Assembly (NCBI GenBank): GCA_029246385.1
Contig: JAQWNG010000029.1
Span: 98,538 to 162,537, forward strand
DNA from: Halioglobus sp.
GTDB lineage: Bacteria > Pseudomonadota > Gammaproteobacteria > Pseudomonadales > Halieaceae
DNA length: 64,000 nt
Reading direction: 5' to 3'
Both the position numbers and the translations under genes were made by a program. Below the pieces are notes generated by a model. The model was given only the letters and a program-made list of their open reading frames with translations, made no database searches and had not been told where the DNA came from. This document shows, piece after piece, positions 54,332 through 63,802 of this stretch (the stretch's first letter is position 1; every line of letters starts with the position of its first letter).

Positions 54332-54668
54332 AATACAGTGTCAATATTTTTCAAGACCTACCATTACGATTAAAACGATCAATCCACATGCTATAGACAG
54401 GCAGTGAGCATTTGCATCGCATTGGCCTCCTTATTCCAGCGAGCGCCGATTACGCAGAAAACTTTTTGCGCCCAATTATTCAGCGTTAGCAAGGCGTGTG
54501 TATGTCTGCATGGTTGGTTAGTATAAAGGTGAAACCACCACCCGCAAAGCGACTTTACCGCGCTGAGCGGCTAACTCACAGCGGGCGGTGGAGCATGGCG
54601 ACGAGTCCGCGATGGCGAATGGAATAAGGCGCTTGGTAAATATATCGATAATCTATGTTGGCGTTGAT
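54332..54668. other. Gene-free interval with a long imperfect inverted repeat
   Basis: No coding frame is convincing. CCACCACCCGC (54535-54545) and GCGGGCGGTGG (54581-54591) pair with one mismatch around a 35-base loop rich in G+C. The position between the 5' end of dusA and the 3' end of the PnuC-like gene is untypical for a terminator and no T run follows. It may be a structured leader or a decayed repeat. Confidence 0.3.
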
Positions 54669-55262
54669 TTAACGTGAGATGCTGCTCTGTAATCGGTAAG
54701 CTCGCCGCCACTTCAGAAAGCCCCAGACTGACAGGATGCTATAACAGCCTATTAGCACAGCATAAATGTCGAGCGCTCTATCGTGGTATAGCCACATTGT
54801 GACTACATTGAGGATCAGCCAGTAAATCCAAGTCTCTAGCACTTTGGTGATTTCTAAGTAGGTGGCCAACAAGCTAAAGATGGTGGTGAAAGCATCCAGT
54901 AGCGGACGTTCAGCGTCGCTATAAGTATGCACTGCGTAGCCCAGTCCCAGTGAGATAATGCTGCCTAACAGCAACGCCCACCAGTGGAACTGTAATGGCC
55001 ACTGAATAATAGGATTATTGTCGATCTCTAAGCGCTGATGCCAGCGAAGCCAGCCCCAGCAGCCCAAGCCAACATAAAGGCCATACAGAACAGCCTCAGA
55101 ATATAGCCGCGTTTCAACAAAGAGATAAATACTTAGCAGGCTGCCGGCGATTCCAAAAGACCAGCAGACAATTTTTTCCTTAATCAGAAAAATAATATAG
55201 AGCAGGTTGGCGACGGTCGCTACTATTTCTACAATCGTTATGCTGGAGACTTCTCCTGCCAT
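54669..55262 (-). CDS. pnuT: PnuC-family transporter, probably thiamine-specific (PnuT)
   Basis: A 197-residue inner-membrane permease with about seven membrane helices. ANLLYIIFLIKEKIVCWSFG, GIAGSLLSIYLFVETRLYSE, LYGLYVGLGCWGWLRWH and WIYWLILNVVTMWLYHDRAL are the PnuC-family pattern. Family members carry nicotinamide riboside or thiamine. Because it is the second gene of an operon behind a TPP riboswitch and a TonB receptor, thiamine is the likely substrate (PnuT). AAGGA lies before ATG 55262, and it follows the receptor by 43 bases. Confidence 0.85.
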   Translation of the reverse strand: MAGEVSSITIVEIVATVANLLYIIFLIKEKIVCWSFGIAGSLLSIYLFVETRLYSEAVLYGLYVGLGCWGWLRWHQRLEIDNNPIIQWPLQFHWWALLLGSIISLGLGYAVHTYSDAERPLLDAFTTIFSLLATYLEITKVLETWIYWLILNVVTMWLYHDRALDIYAVLIGCYSILSVWGFLKWRRAYRLQSSISR

Positions 55263-55305
55263 TGCGCATTTATCCTTGAAGTGCTCTGATTAATAGGCTT
55301 GGGTG

Positions 55306-57462
55306 TTAAAAGGCGTATCTCAATTCAACACCATAGGTGCGTGGTTCCCCTCGCTGTAAATAGGTTTCGTTTTGGAAAGCACCAAAATTATCTCGGGGAT
55401 CGTTGCCGAAGTACAAACCGTGGACTGAGTAATCTTCATCTGTCAGGTTTCTTCCCCAGGCGGTTACGCTGATATTTTCATACCGCCATTGGATACTGGT
55501 ATTGAGCAAGTCATAGCTTTCGACTTTGCCGTCATGATAGTAGCCATAGTAACTGTCATCTTGGCCTTCAACCTCCAGTCGTCCACTCCAGTTGTCGTTA
55601 AAGACGACCCGTGTACCTACGTTGTACTGATACCTTGGCGATTTAGCCTGGTCACGATTCTCTTTTGACACAAATACAGACTGATCAAGGTCGAACGCCT
55701 CAATAGACTCGACCTCTGCATGCAGAAAACCTAGATTGGCAAACAGTTCAATGGCATTGGTGACGGCAAAGGTGCTTTCTATTTCTATGCCGTAGTTGTT
55801 AGCGTTACTCGTAGAGTCGAGATAGCTAATCCATAGTCCGGAGTCTGCGTCCCACATCCAGTTTTCCAATTGTGCATTGTTACGGTCTGTATAAAATGCG
55901 GCGGCACGCAGCGATAGGCGCTGATCAAACTGCATCGTCTTGACCCCAATTTCTGTATTTACCAAGGTTTCATCATTGAAGCTCAGCTTACCTTCGGTAA
56001 ACGCTTTAAATGTAGGAGACATAAAGGGCTGGTTTGCAGTGGCAGTGGTGTTGACTCCGCCAGGTTTGGCACTGCGGGCGACAGTGGCATAGATCATGCT
56101 TTCGTCGCTGAGGTCATAACGAGCGCTGAGCTTTCCATTCCATAGGTCAGTATTGTTATTCATAGTGAAGCCGCTGTTATTTTTATAGTCCTCTTCGAAG
56201 CGCTCCAGTCGAGCGCCTGCGGTCAGCGTCCACTTGTCCGTTACGGCATAGGCGTACTCGCCATAGACTGCATAGCGATCAGTGTCATAGTCGCTGTTGC
56301 TCGCAGAGTCTCCGTACCACACGCTTGGATAACGGTAGTCGAACTTTTCACTGCTGTCGTTGGCGTAAGCTCCGATGACATAGTGACCTTGACCGGCGGG
56401 CAGTTGGGTCGCTCCGCCTAACAAACGGATGTCTGCGACGAGTCGGTTGCGATCCCGGTGAAAAATTTCTTGGGCAGTTTCGTGGCCCGAGGAGCAGGTA
56501 TAGATTTTGCAGAACTGCGTTGACACCCAGTCAGCGTCATACCTTTGATGCAGGTCCATGTCGATATAGCTGACACTCGCTTCAACCGTCAGCGTGTCAT
56601 TCAACATCCAGTTGCCACTGCTGGTTAATGCGATAGTTTCCTGCGTGTCTTTGCCCGGCTGATCTGACCATGTGGTACGGTCGTTATCGATAGACAAGGC
56701 GTCATACCCATTGTCAGCGTCAAAGTAAAACAGGCCTAGCTTATATTGTGCTGTATCCGAGGGCGACCAGTGCAGTGCCCCGCGCGCGGTCAACTCATCA
56801 AAATTATTGGTGTTATCTTTGCCCAGGTAAGCATTCTCAATATAGCCGTCACTGTTATTCTGCTGAACTGCTAGGCGTCCGCTAACAGATGTGCTCAGTG
56901 GACCACTTAAGACTAGGCCCAGATTGTAACTATCGTAATTACCGACGCCGCCGCTTAATGTGCCTTCGAAAGTATCTGTTGGTGAATTGCTAATGACACT
57001 AACCATGCCCGCATGCCCGCTGGCACCGTAGCGTGTGCCTTGCGGTCCGCGCAATACTTCAACTTGTGCGATATCAAAAAGCATGCCGGCGTTGGCGCTA
57101 TCACTAAGCTCTAAATCGTCTAGTATCAGACCTACCGAGGGATAGTATTTGGGGTCATAGTATTGCTCGAGGTCACCGATGCCCCGTATTTGCACAAAGC
57201 GGCCGCGGGACGCGCCAGATGCCCACGTCACGTTGGGGACCGTATTAAGTATATCCTCCAGATGTTGCGCCGCTCTTTCAGTGATGGTGCTCTGCGATAG
57301 CACGCTAACGCTGCCGACAGTTTGCATCAGCGCCGTGTCGCGAAAGCTCGCGCTAACGACAATTTCTTCTAGTAATTGACCCTGTCCAGCATCAGCATGA
57401 AGCGGCATAGATGCTGTTGACGCAGTGAGTAGGGCCACCATAAATGGGATTAATTTTGACAT
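55306..57462 (-). CDS. TonB-dependent outer-membrane receptor, probably for thiamine
   Basis: A 718-residue receptor with a signal peptide (MSKLIPFMVALLTASTASMP...). The plug domain has LEEIVVSASFRDTALMQTVG, AAQHLEDILNTVPNVTWASG and VEVLRGPQGTRYGASG. A 22-strand barrel ends in VELRYAF, the aromatic C-terminus of outer-membrane proteins. The first gene downstream of a TPP riboswitch, it most likely imports thiamine or a precursor. ATG 57462 has GAGG nine bases upstream; ATG 57477 is an alternative five codons earlier. It is the first gene of the pair with pnuT. Confidence 0.9.
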   Translation of the reverse strand: MSKLIPFMVALLTASTASMPLHADAGQGQLLEEIVVSASFRDTALMQTVGSVSVLSQSTITERAAQHLEDILNTVPNVTWASGASRGRFVQIRGIGDLEQYYDPKYYPSVGLILDDLELSDSANAGMLFDIAQVEVLRGPQGTRYGASGHAGMVSVISNSPTDTFEGTLSGGVGNYDSYNLGLVLSGPLSTSVSGRLAVQQNNSDGYIENAYLGKDNTNNFDELTARGALHWSPSDTAQYKLGLFYFDADNGYDALSIDNDRTTWSDQPGKDTQETIALTSSGNWMLNDTLTVEASVSYIDMDLHQRYDADWVSTQFCKIYTCSSGHETAQEIFHRDRNRLVADIRLLGGATQLPAGQGHYVIGAYANDSSEKFDYRYPSVWYGDSASNSDYDTDRYAVYGEYAYAVTDKWTLTAGARLERFEEDYKNNSGFTMNNNTDLWNGKLSARYDLSDESMIYATVARSAKPGGVNTTATANQPFMSPTFKAFTEGKLSFNDETLVNTEIGVKTMQFDQRLSLRAAAFYTDRNNAQLENWMWDADSGLWISYLDSTSNANNYGIEIESTFAVTNAIELFANLGFLHAEVESIEAFDLDQSVFVSKENRDQAKSPRYQYNVGTRVVFNDNWSGRLEVEGQDDSYYGYYHDGKVESYDLLNTSIQWRYENISVTAWGRNLTDEDYSVHGLYFGNDPRDNFGAFQNETYLQRGEPRTYGVELRYAF

Positions 57463-57524
57463 AACAAAGAGCCTCATAAAAATCAGAGACCCGGAGAACG
57501 ACGCGAGGGCGGTAAGACTACACC

Positions 57525-57607
57525 TATTCCTACGCCGGTATTAACCGGATCAGGTTCAAGGGTTTGTCTGTTGCGAAAACAAACATCTCAGGCCGTAGCC
57601 ACCCCTT
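57525..57607 (-). promoter_or_regulatory. TPP (THI-box) riboswitch
   Basis: On the minus strand the conserved blocks appear in order: AAGGGGTGGC, GCCTGAGATG, ACCCTTGAACCTGATCCGG and the closing TACCGGCGTAGGAATAGG. These are the hallmark segments of the thiamine-pyrophosphate riboswitch, including CTGAGA and ACCTGATC. It ends about 60 bases before the receptor start, so TPP should repress the receptor-permease operon. 57608-57786 has no other feature I can support. Confidence 0.93.
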
Positions 57608-57786
57608 AGGTTTTCCGTCAGTGTAATAGCTAAACGCGCAAAATCATAGTGCTATCTGTGAGGTGTCGCCGCGCTCCGAGTTCTGTGCTGACTAGATTGC
57701 TGTGCTAGGCGTGGCACAGACACAGGCTCGGTCATCGGTTAGGCGCGGCATCGATGCGCTAACGACGCGGGTCTTCGCAGATACGC

Positions 57787-59349
57787 CTAACGTGGCGTCT
57801 CCGCAGTAGACAGGATTAAAGTATAATCACCCCCGATAGTGAGCGCCTTTATAATACGTCCACCGGTAACAGGGTGCGATGTCAGATTGACCAGGCCTTC
57901 GGATTCGATAATGTGGGCATCAGTATACTCTGGTGACCAGACAACCAACTCACGGTCCGCGAGTGCAATACTGGCTTCTAACCTGAAGTCTCCAGTGTCG
58001 GAGTCACTCTGTAATAATGTGATACGCCCCGGTGCCACGCGCGGATAAGCTCGAGATAAAATCCGCATAAAAACCTCAGTGGGTCCGGCATCGACATCGC
58101 CAGGGCAATCGACAGCATTTAAATGCACGACAAGTCCGGCTGCGACTCCACCCCATGACAAGCTGTGCGGATCACCGCAGCCCTGACGCCATTGCCACCG
58201 CGCGCCGCCTAAAGCGTTGGCATCCTGATCAGCAGCATACCGCTTTGCTTTTTCCACGGTACTCTCACTGGTATCCCAAAACCCGTATTCGCCCACCCAC
58301 ACAGGCACACCTAAAAGGTTGGCAAAAGTTAGGAACACATCGGTGGTCTCTTCAATACTCCAGTCAAAGCCTGTATCGATGGACTCGGAGTAATTATGCG
58401 GCGCCGCCACAATATTGTGACGATCAACGCCCTCAAGCTGCGGCACGATTAATCCGAACTCTGGATATGCGGCGGCAACACCTGGCTCGATAAATATTAA
58501 CTGGGAGTGCTGCTGCCCCGCTTGGGCCCGCCGGATAGTGTCAATGGTGCGTGCAAAGATGCCTTCAAAAAGTGGCTGCAGTTCGGTGGCGGGTCGCGAT
58601 ACTTCCGGCTCATTCAGCAGGTCATAACCCGCGACCTCGGAGCGTCCAGCGAAGCGTTTGGCGATGGCGCCCCATACTGCGACGAACCGGTCTGCTATGC
58701 CGTCAGTGTTGTCATAAAAATGATTCCAAGCAGCGATAACCGCCGGTGCAGAATTGCGTTCGCCGGTGATACAGGTGGATAAGCCATCAGTGAGCGTCGC
58801 CCATTGAGGCGCACCGTCCCAGCCCTTGCCAGGTTGCGTGCCAGAAGGGCATTCGTCGGCGTCCTCGGTAAAAATAAACGCTGAAAATGCATCCTGATGC
58901 ATATCGATGACGGTATAGATTCCATGAGCGGCTGCGATACTGACGGCCTCGTCAATTTCGTCAAGATAGGCTTGGCTGATAGCCCCTCGCTGGGGTTCCA
59001 GTTTTGACCAATTCACGACTAAACGCACAACGGATATACCTCTGGCTGCCATCTCATGCCAGTCCTGCATGTCTACTGCGATCGTTGGCGGATGGTTTGG
59101 GTCGCCCTGCCAGTATTCACCAAACGAGTTGAGGTTAACCCCGCGCAATAGCACTTCTCGGTCAAGGTCATCGACAATACGCAAGTCTTCAGATACCGAT
59201 AATGGCCGCAAAGCGACCAGTTCCGCCACGCTTGGCAAGCTGTCCATCGTGTCTTGGCTAGCGGGAGATGAGTTGTCATTGCCGCTGCAGCCTGCCAGTA
59301 GTGTAAGCATTGCGAATAAACTTGGCGTCAGTGAATTGAAGTGCAACAT
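57787..59349 (-). CDS. GH5-family lipoprotein, endoglycoceramidase-like
   Basis: A 520-residue exported lipoprotein. The signal peptide ends in the lipobox LLAGC (Cys21). A (beta/alpha)8 glycosidase domain follows, with NWSKLEPQRGAISQAYLDEI, VIDMHQDAFSAFIF, the acid/base Glu in YDLLNEPEV and the likely nucleophile Glu in PVWVGEYGFWD. The WNHFYDN and CPSGTQPGKGWDG segments and a C-terminal beta domain fit GH5 endoglycoceramidases and related bacterial glycosylceramidases, which cut the sugar from glycosphingolipids. Substrate and location outside the cytoplasm are inference. It is transcribed alone. Confidence 0.85.
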   Translation of the reverse strand: MLHFNSLTPSLFAMLTLLAGCSGNDNSSPASQDTMDSLPSVAELVALRPLSVSEDLRIVDDLDREVLLRGVNLNSFGEYWQGDPNHPPTIAVDMQDWHEMAARGISVVRLVVNWSKLEPQRGAISQAYLDEIDEAVSIAAAHGIYTVIDMHQDAFSAFIFTEDADECPSGTQPGKGWDGAPQWATLTDGLSTCITGERNSAPAVIAAWNHFYDNTDGIADRFVAVWGAIAKRFAGRSEVAGYDLLNEPEVSRPATELQPLFEGIFARTIDTIRRAQAGQQHSQLIFIEPGVAAAYPEFGLIVPQLEGVDRHNIVAAPHNYSESIDTGFDWSIEETTDVFLTFANLLGVPVWVGEYGFWDTSESTVEKAKRYAADQDANALGGARWQWRQGCGDPHSLSWGGVAAGLVVHLNAVDCPGDVDAGPTEVFMRILSRAYPRVAPGRITLLQSDSDTGDFRLEASIALADRELVVWSPEYTDAHIIESEGLVNLTSHPVTGGRIIKALTIGGDYTLILSTAETPR

Positions 59350-59507
59350 GACATTATTCTTTTTGAGCGCTATTAGGATGAGAAATGAGTCGCGATACCT
59401 GTACTATACATACGTCATGGAAAATGGCGTCAGCCAATCAATGGAAATAATGCCTGTCAGACGCGACGGGTCTATGTCAAAAAGATATGAGGCTATCCGG
59501 TATGCTG

Positions 59508-60329
59508 TTACATTGCATTTTTTCGATATTTTTCTTTATTCTTGCGACCGGTGGCATACAGGCGGTCTCGCAATTTTCGGCGAAGACCTGGGAAAAGGTA
59601 ACTGAGGTGAGTCAGGAGTCCGCCCGACCGCGGTAAACACAATTCATCTGCGTCCCCGCGTGCCACCGCTAGGACGTCGGTCGCTACCTGCGCAGCAGTA
59701 CTCATAGCTTGGGCAAAAACGATGTCTTCGACCTCATCGATGTCATCCATAATAAATCCAGTATCGATCGGCCCAGGTGAAATCACGCCAACGTGTATCC
59801 CCTTCGGTTTCAGCTCGTCCCTCAAGGCGTAACTAAAAGACCGTAATCCAGCTTTAGTGGCGCCGTAGGTTGCCGCGCCCTGCATGGGCGTGCGGCCGGC
59901 AAGAGAGCCCAGCATAACGATCGCGCTTTCAGACTGCATCTGCAGATAAGGAATAACCGCCGTAGAGAGAAACAGAGGGGCTCGTAAATTCACGTCAATC
60001 ATGGCCGTCACAGAAGTTGGATTTAATGATGATACGTCACCTCTGTTATGCATGCCGGCATTATTAACTAACACATCAATGCGTCCAAAGCGCTGCTGGG
60101 CCTGTTCTAGCAGCTTTACCCCAGCGTCACAGTCTGCAACATCCATTGCCACGGCGAGAACGCCAGTGCTTTGCTCGAGCTCAGCGGCCAACGTGTTAAG
60201 GGCATCGGCACCCCTCGCAACCAGAACTAGGTTCGCACCCTCGCTACAAAAGGCGCGCGCGCAGGCTGCACCTACGCCCATAGAAGCGCCGGTAATAACA
60301 ACGGTTTTGCCTTTAAAGAAAGTGCCCAT
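59508..60329 (-). CDS. SDR family oxidoreductase
   Basis: A 273-residue short-chain dehydrogenase with TGASMGVGAACARAFCSEGA, VLVNNAGMHNRG, SAIVMLGSLAGRT (Ser), and Tyr/Lys in ATYGATKAGLRSF. The C-terminus is long and basic (FPGLRRKLRDRLYATGRKNK), as in DltE/YqjQ-like SDRs that may attach to membranes. It ends 158 bases before the GH5 gene start, in the same direction. The role is unknown. Confidence 0.85.
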   Translation of the reverse strand: MGTFFKGKTVVITGASMGVGAACARAFCSEGANLVLVARGADALNTLAAELEQSTGVLAVAMDVADCDAGVKLLEQAQQRFGRIDVLVNNAGMHNRGDVSSLNPTSVTAMIDVNLRAPLFLSTAVIPYLQMQSESAIVMLGSLAGRTPMQGAATYGATKAGLRSFSYALRDELKPKGIHVGVISPGPIDTGFIMDDIDEVEDIVFAQAMSTAAQVATDVLAVARGDADELCLPRSGGLLTHLSYLFPGLRRKLRDRLYATGRKNKEKYRKNAM

Positions 60330-60662
60330 GATTGTTTAACTCCTATACACGAGGCAGAATTATAAGTGGATAAGGTACTGATCGCCACTCGGTTACGCTA
60401 GGCCGTTTTGAACGACCTTTGGTGAACATTTTTTTTGAGTAGTGTCATCGCGTGTCTCAACACGGCAACGATAATGGCGATCTCGTTATTGGTCCAGCGG
60501 CGGTTGACTCGGACTCGGTGTATGACCTTGCCCCTGACTGCTTTGCTGTATCACCCACCGCTAACAGCGTGCTCGTCACGGCTGACGGCTTTATTGAGCA
60601 GCCAGCTGGTTAATAGTTGAGCGGGGCAAGTGAAGTCTGCGCATTCTTGCAGTTCCTCTGTA
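60330..60662. other. Gene-free interval upstream of gltX
   Basis: No coding frame is convincing. This stretch separates the divergent SDR and gltX genes, and the gltX promoter lies at its right end. Confidence 0.4.
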
Positions 60663-60693
60663 TTGGACCTGATCGCAAGCCCCACCGTATAAT
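60663..60693 (+). promoter_or_regulatory. Candidate sigma-70 promoter of gltX
   Basis: TTGGAC, then 19 bases, then a perfect TATAAT lie 32 bases before the gltX start. The spacing is two longer than the ideal 17, so the -35 is less certain than the -10. Confidence 0.4.
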
Positions 60694-60725
60694 TAGCCAT
60701 TGTGTTCATAACAACCCGGAAACTC

Positions 60726-62216
60726 ATGACTGTACGTACCCGTGTCGCACCGTCGCCTACCGGCGATCCCCACGTTGGGACCGCCTACATTGCGCTGTTT
60801 AATATGTGTTTTGCCCGTGCCCATGGGGGGCAGTTTGTGTTGCGTATAGAGGATACAGACCAAGCCCGTAGTACCCCCGAGTCGGAGCAGGCTATCCTCG
60901 ATTCGTTGCGCTGGCTTGGTATCGAGTGGGATGAGGGGCCAGATGTGGGGGGTGAGCACGGACCTTATCGGCAGAGTGAACGGATGGCACTTTATCGCCA
61001 ATATGCACAACAATTAGTCGAAGAGGGTAAGGCATTTGTCTGTTACCGCACAGCTAGTGAGTTAGACGAATTGCGCGACGCACGCCGTGCGTCGGGAAAC
61101 AGCACAGCTCTGAAACCTTCTGACCTCATACTGGGCGAGACGGAGATTCAGAAGCGACGCGATGCAGGCGCAGCCTATGTCATTCGTATGATTGTGCCTG
61201 AAGAACCCGGAAGCTGCTCGATTGACGATATGCTGCGTGGCGCTCTAGAGCTCGACTGGGCCATGGTTGATGCCCAGATTCTGCTCAAGTCCGACGGCAT
61301 GCCAACCTACCATCTGGCCAATGTGGTCGATGATCACCTAATGGGTATAACACATGTACTGCGCGGAGAGGAGTGGATAAACTCAGCGCCAAAGCACAAG
61401 CTGTTGTATCAGTATTTCGGCTGGGACATGCCGCAATTCTGTCATCTGCCATTGCTGCGTAACCCCGACAAATCGAAGCTCAGCAAGCGCAAGAACCCTA
61501 CCAGTATTCTGTACTATCAGCGTATGGGTTTTCTGCCCGAGGCCTTGCTGAATTATCTCGGTCGCATGGGCTGGTCTATGCCCGACGAGCGTGAGAAGTT
61601 CACTTTGCGGGATATGTTGGAACAGTTTGATATCCAACGGGTCTCCCTGGGCGGCCCGATTTTTGATGTGGAAAAACTCAGCTGGCTCAACGGTATGTGG
61701 ATTCGTGAAGATCTCAGTGAAGCGCAGTTGGCGCAGCGCTTGGTGGATTGGGCTTACAACAGTGAAAACCTGATGAAGGTGTTGCCTCATGTACAGAAGC
61801 GTATGGAGACGCTGAGTGATTTTGCGCCCCTCGCTAGCTTCCTAGTGTCAGGGTCGTTGTCACTGGAGGAAGAAAACTTTGCGAGCGTAAAGGGTGAGCG
61901 CGACGCTATTGTCAAAGGCCTGCAGTTTGCGTTATGGCGATTGGAAGCGCAGCACCAATGGACGCGAGATGTCGTGTGGAATGACCTAACCGCTTTGGCG
62001 GACGCATTGGAGTTAAAGGTCAAAGATTTTTTGGCGCCGTTGTTTATCGCTATAGCCGGTTCCAGTGCTTCTTTCTCTGTTGTTGATTCCATGGAATTGT
62101 TGGGACCAGATATGACACGGGCGCGTATTCGTCACGCCATTGAGGTGCTGGGGGGCGTGTCTAAGAAAGCAGCGAAGAAATTGGAAAAGGAATATCAGGC
62201 CTTGCCAACGCGTTAG
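60726..62216 (+). CDS. gltX: Glutamyl-tRNA synthetase
   Basis: A 496-residue class I aminoacyl-tRNA synthetase charging tRNA-Glu. It begins [20 protein letters not shown] (the HIGH motif is HVGT), has the zinc/stem-contact region, the KMSKS equivalent LSKRKNP in [15 protein letters not shown], and a helical anticodon-binding end. Length is standard. ATG 60726 is chosen because the sequence matches the conserved start there; the frame from 60702 adds eight residues. A tRNA-Ala gene follows 1.5 kb downstream. Confidence 0.94.
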   Translation: MTVRTRVAPSPTGDPHVGTAYIALFNMCFARAHGGQFVLRIEDTDQARSTPESEQAILDSLRWLGIEWDEGPDVGGEHGPYRQSERMALYRQYAQQLVEEGKAFVCYRTASELDELRDARRASGNSTALKPSDLILGETEIQKRRDAGAAYVIRMIVPEEPGSCSIDDMLRGALELDWAMVDAQILLKSDGMPTYHLANVVDDHLMGITHVLRGEEWINSAPKHKLLYQYFGWDMPQFCHLPLLRNPDKSKLSKRKNPTSILYYQRMGFLPEALLNYLGRMGWSMPDEREKFTLRDMLEQFDIQRVSLGGPIFDVEKLSWLNGMWIREDLSEAQLAQRLVDWAYNSENLMKVLPHVQKRMETLSDFAPLASFLVSGSLSLEEENFASVKGERDAIVKGLQFALWRLEAQHQWTRDVVWNDLTALADALELKVKDFLAPLFIAIAGSSASFSVVDSMELLGPDMTRARIRHAIEVLGGVSKKAAKKLEKEYQALPTR

Positions 62217-62432
62217 GCACACGCCATTTTGGTGCCGAGTTTCGGCATTTCCTTGGTGTTGAGCGTATCTTTACTGGACGGATGTTCTGCTGCTACGGGC
62301 TGCACTGTATCCTCCCGCGATTGATTAGTCCGCAATCTGCCTGCCGGTTCAATTCAATGCACCTGCGCAATTGTCGCTGATCGATCAATGCGCGATTATG
62401 TGCGTCGAAACAATCTGACCTAAGGAATATAT

Positions 62433-63071
62433 ATGTCGAAGGAGAGGGCGCCAGCGCAGGACGGTTTGGCCGAAGAGGTCAATCTAGATGTTAGCCAGCT
62501 TATTCATGATCTGCGATGCAGCAGACCTACCGACGACGCGTTGGTCGCCGCGCAGAAGCACATACGCGATGCGCTTGATGCACTAAGACCTTGGCTGGAG
62601 GAGGGCGAGGGTTGGTCCACGATTTCAATTGCCAGCGATGTTCCTGAGGTGGGCTGGTTAGAAGACGATCTTACCGCGGTGATGCCTTACAGCCCAATTA
62701 GTGGTAGAAGAAATCCTATGGCACCCCCGCTAAAATTGTGGAAAGCAGGTGATAATGAGGTCCTCGGTGAGGCGATATTCTCGCCGACTTATGCCGGTCC
62801 TCCGGACAGCGTTCACGGTGGCATTATTGCTGGCGTGTTTGATGAAATTCTCGCGATGTCCAATGTTATATCAGGTACAGCAGGGTTCACCGGAACGCTC
62901 ACTGTCAAATATCGTCGCAAAATGCCGCTGAACACACCGATTGAATTGTGGGGAAAAAACGTGCGGCAGGACGGGCGCAAGCAATTATGCCGTGGTGAAA
63001 TGCGCGTTGATGGAGAGGTCGCAGCTAGCGCTGAAGGGTTATTTATTTGCGCTGCAGAACTAGGAACCTAA
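62433..63071 (+). CDS. PaaI-type hot-dog thioesterase
   Basis: A 212-residue protein with an N-terminal helical extension (about 1-85) and a hot-dog thioesterase domain. GPPDSVHGGIIAGVFDEILAMSN is the PaaI/4HBT active-site block, followed by TGTLTVKYRRKMPLNTPIELWG. It would hydrolyse an acyl-CoA or acyl thioester in the cytoplasm. The start at ATG 62433 follows TAAGGA. It lies between gltX and the converging membrane-protein gene. Confidence 0.83.
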   Translation: MSKERAPAQDGLAEEVNLDVSQLIHDLRCSRPTDDALVAAQKHIRDALDALRPWLEEGEGWSTISIASDVPEVGWLEDDLTAVMPYSPISGRRNPMAPPLKLWKAGDNEVLGEAIFSPTYAGPPDSVHGGIIAGVFDEILAMSNVISGTAGFTGTLTVKYRRKMPLNTPIELWGKNVRQDGRKQLCRGEMRVDGEVAASAEGLFICAAELGT

Positions 63072-63091
63072 GGTTTACCTGCGGCATTGTC

Positions 63092-63469
63092 TCAGACAGA
63101 TTTTCGCAGGGCCACTGCTGCAAGTATTGCCGTGGTGAATTCAAACACCAATGCGCCATAGGTGTAATCTCCGACCGGGTTAGGCACTATCAGTGTGGAG
63201 TATAGCCGCGCCAGCGCAAGTCCGCCGACTAACAACACGATAGAAACTAAGGCAGGGCGGTAGAGATCGGTTCGCAAGGCTCCCAGCAGGCAGAACACAC
63301 CAAAAGCCGTCTGTAGGCCGCCGTACATCGCGGCGATTTCAACCCAGGCGTCGCCTGAATCAATGATCAAGCCGGCATACTCTGCGGGGAGTTCGGGAGA
63401 AACTAAGCAGACGATGCCGTAGCTGCCAAAGATTACAGCAGAAGCCCATAAAACGATTTTACCCAGCAT
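63092..63469 (-). CDS. DUF4345-type small membrane protein
   Basis: A 125-residue membrane protein with four hydrophobic helices (GKIVLWASAVIFGSYGIVCL, AAMYGGLQTAFGVFCLLGAL, ALVSIVLLVGGLALARLYS, GALVFEFTTAILAAVAL). MYGGLQTAFGVFCLLG and LARLYS are the pattern I remember for DUF4345. I start at ATG 63469 (MLGKIV), since the longer frame from 63541 adds a tail that is not hydrophobic or family-like. Function is unknown. Confidence 0.75.
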   Translation of the reverse strand: MLGKIVLWASAVIFGSYGIVCLVSPELPAEYAGLIIDSGDAWVEIAAMYGGLQTAFGVFCLLGALRTDLYRPALVSIVLLVGGLALARLYSTLIVPNPVGDYTYGALVFEFTTAILAAVALRKSV

Positions 63470-63685
63470 TGTGCTCTCCCTGTGATTATATGAATGCAAT
63501 TGCATTGACCCAACGCAGTCCAGATGCCGTGAGCTTAGCACAGCTGTTGCGAATCGTGCTCAAATGCGTCCGTGACTGGTTCCTATAGCCATCGGTTGAC
63601 AGAGGACGTGGCGATCACTAAACTGCGCATCCGATGAAAGATCAAGAATAAAAATCCATTTTGATCAAAGGGTTAGACCAATTTT

Positions 63686-63761
63686 GGGGCTATAGCTCAG
63701 CTGGGAGAGCGCAACACTGGCAGTGTTGAGGTCAGCGGTTCGATCCCGCTTAGCTCCACCA
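63686..63761 (+). tRNA. tRNA-Ala, anticodon GGC
   Basis: A full 76-base cloverleaf with encoded CCA (63759-63761). The acceptor stem GGGGCTA pairs with TAGCTCC, the D-arm is GCTC-AGCTGGGA-GAGC, and the anticodon stem CAACA/TGTTG encloses loop CTGGCAG (anticodon GGC). The T-arm has GGTTCGATCC. It reads GCC codons for Ala. Confidence 0.95.
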
Positions 63762-63769
63762 ATTAAATC

Positions 63770-63802
63770 AAGCACTTACGAGAAATCGGGGTGCTTTTTT
63801 TA
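63770..63802 (+). terminator. Intrinsic terminator after tRNA-Ala
   Basis: AAGCAC (63770-63775) pairs with GTGCTT (63791-63796), followed by a run of T to 63801. It lies nine bases after the tRNA 3' end. The last 200 bases of the window after it have no feature I can support. Confidence 0.7.
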
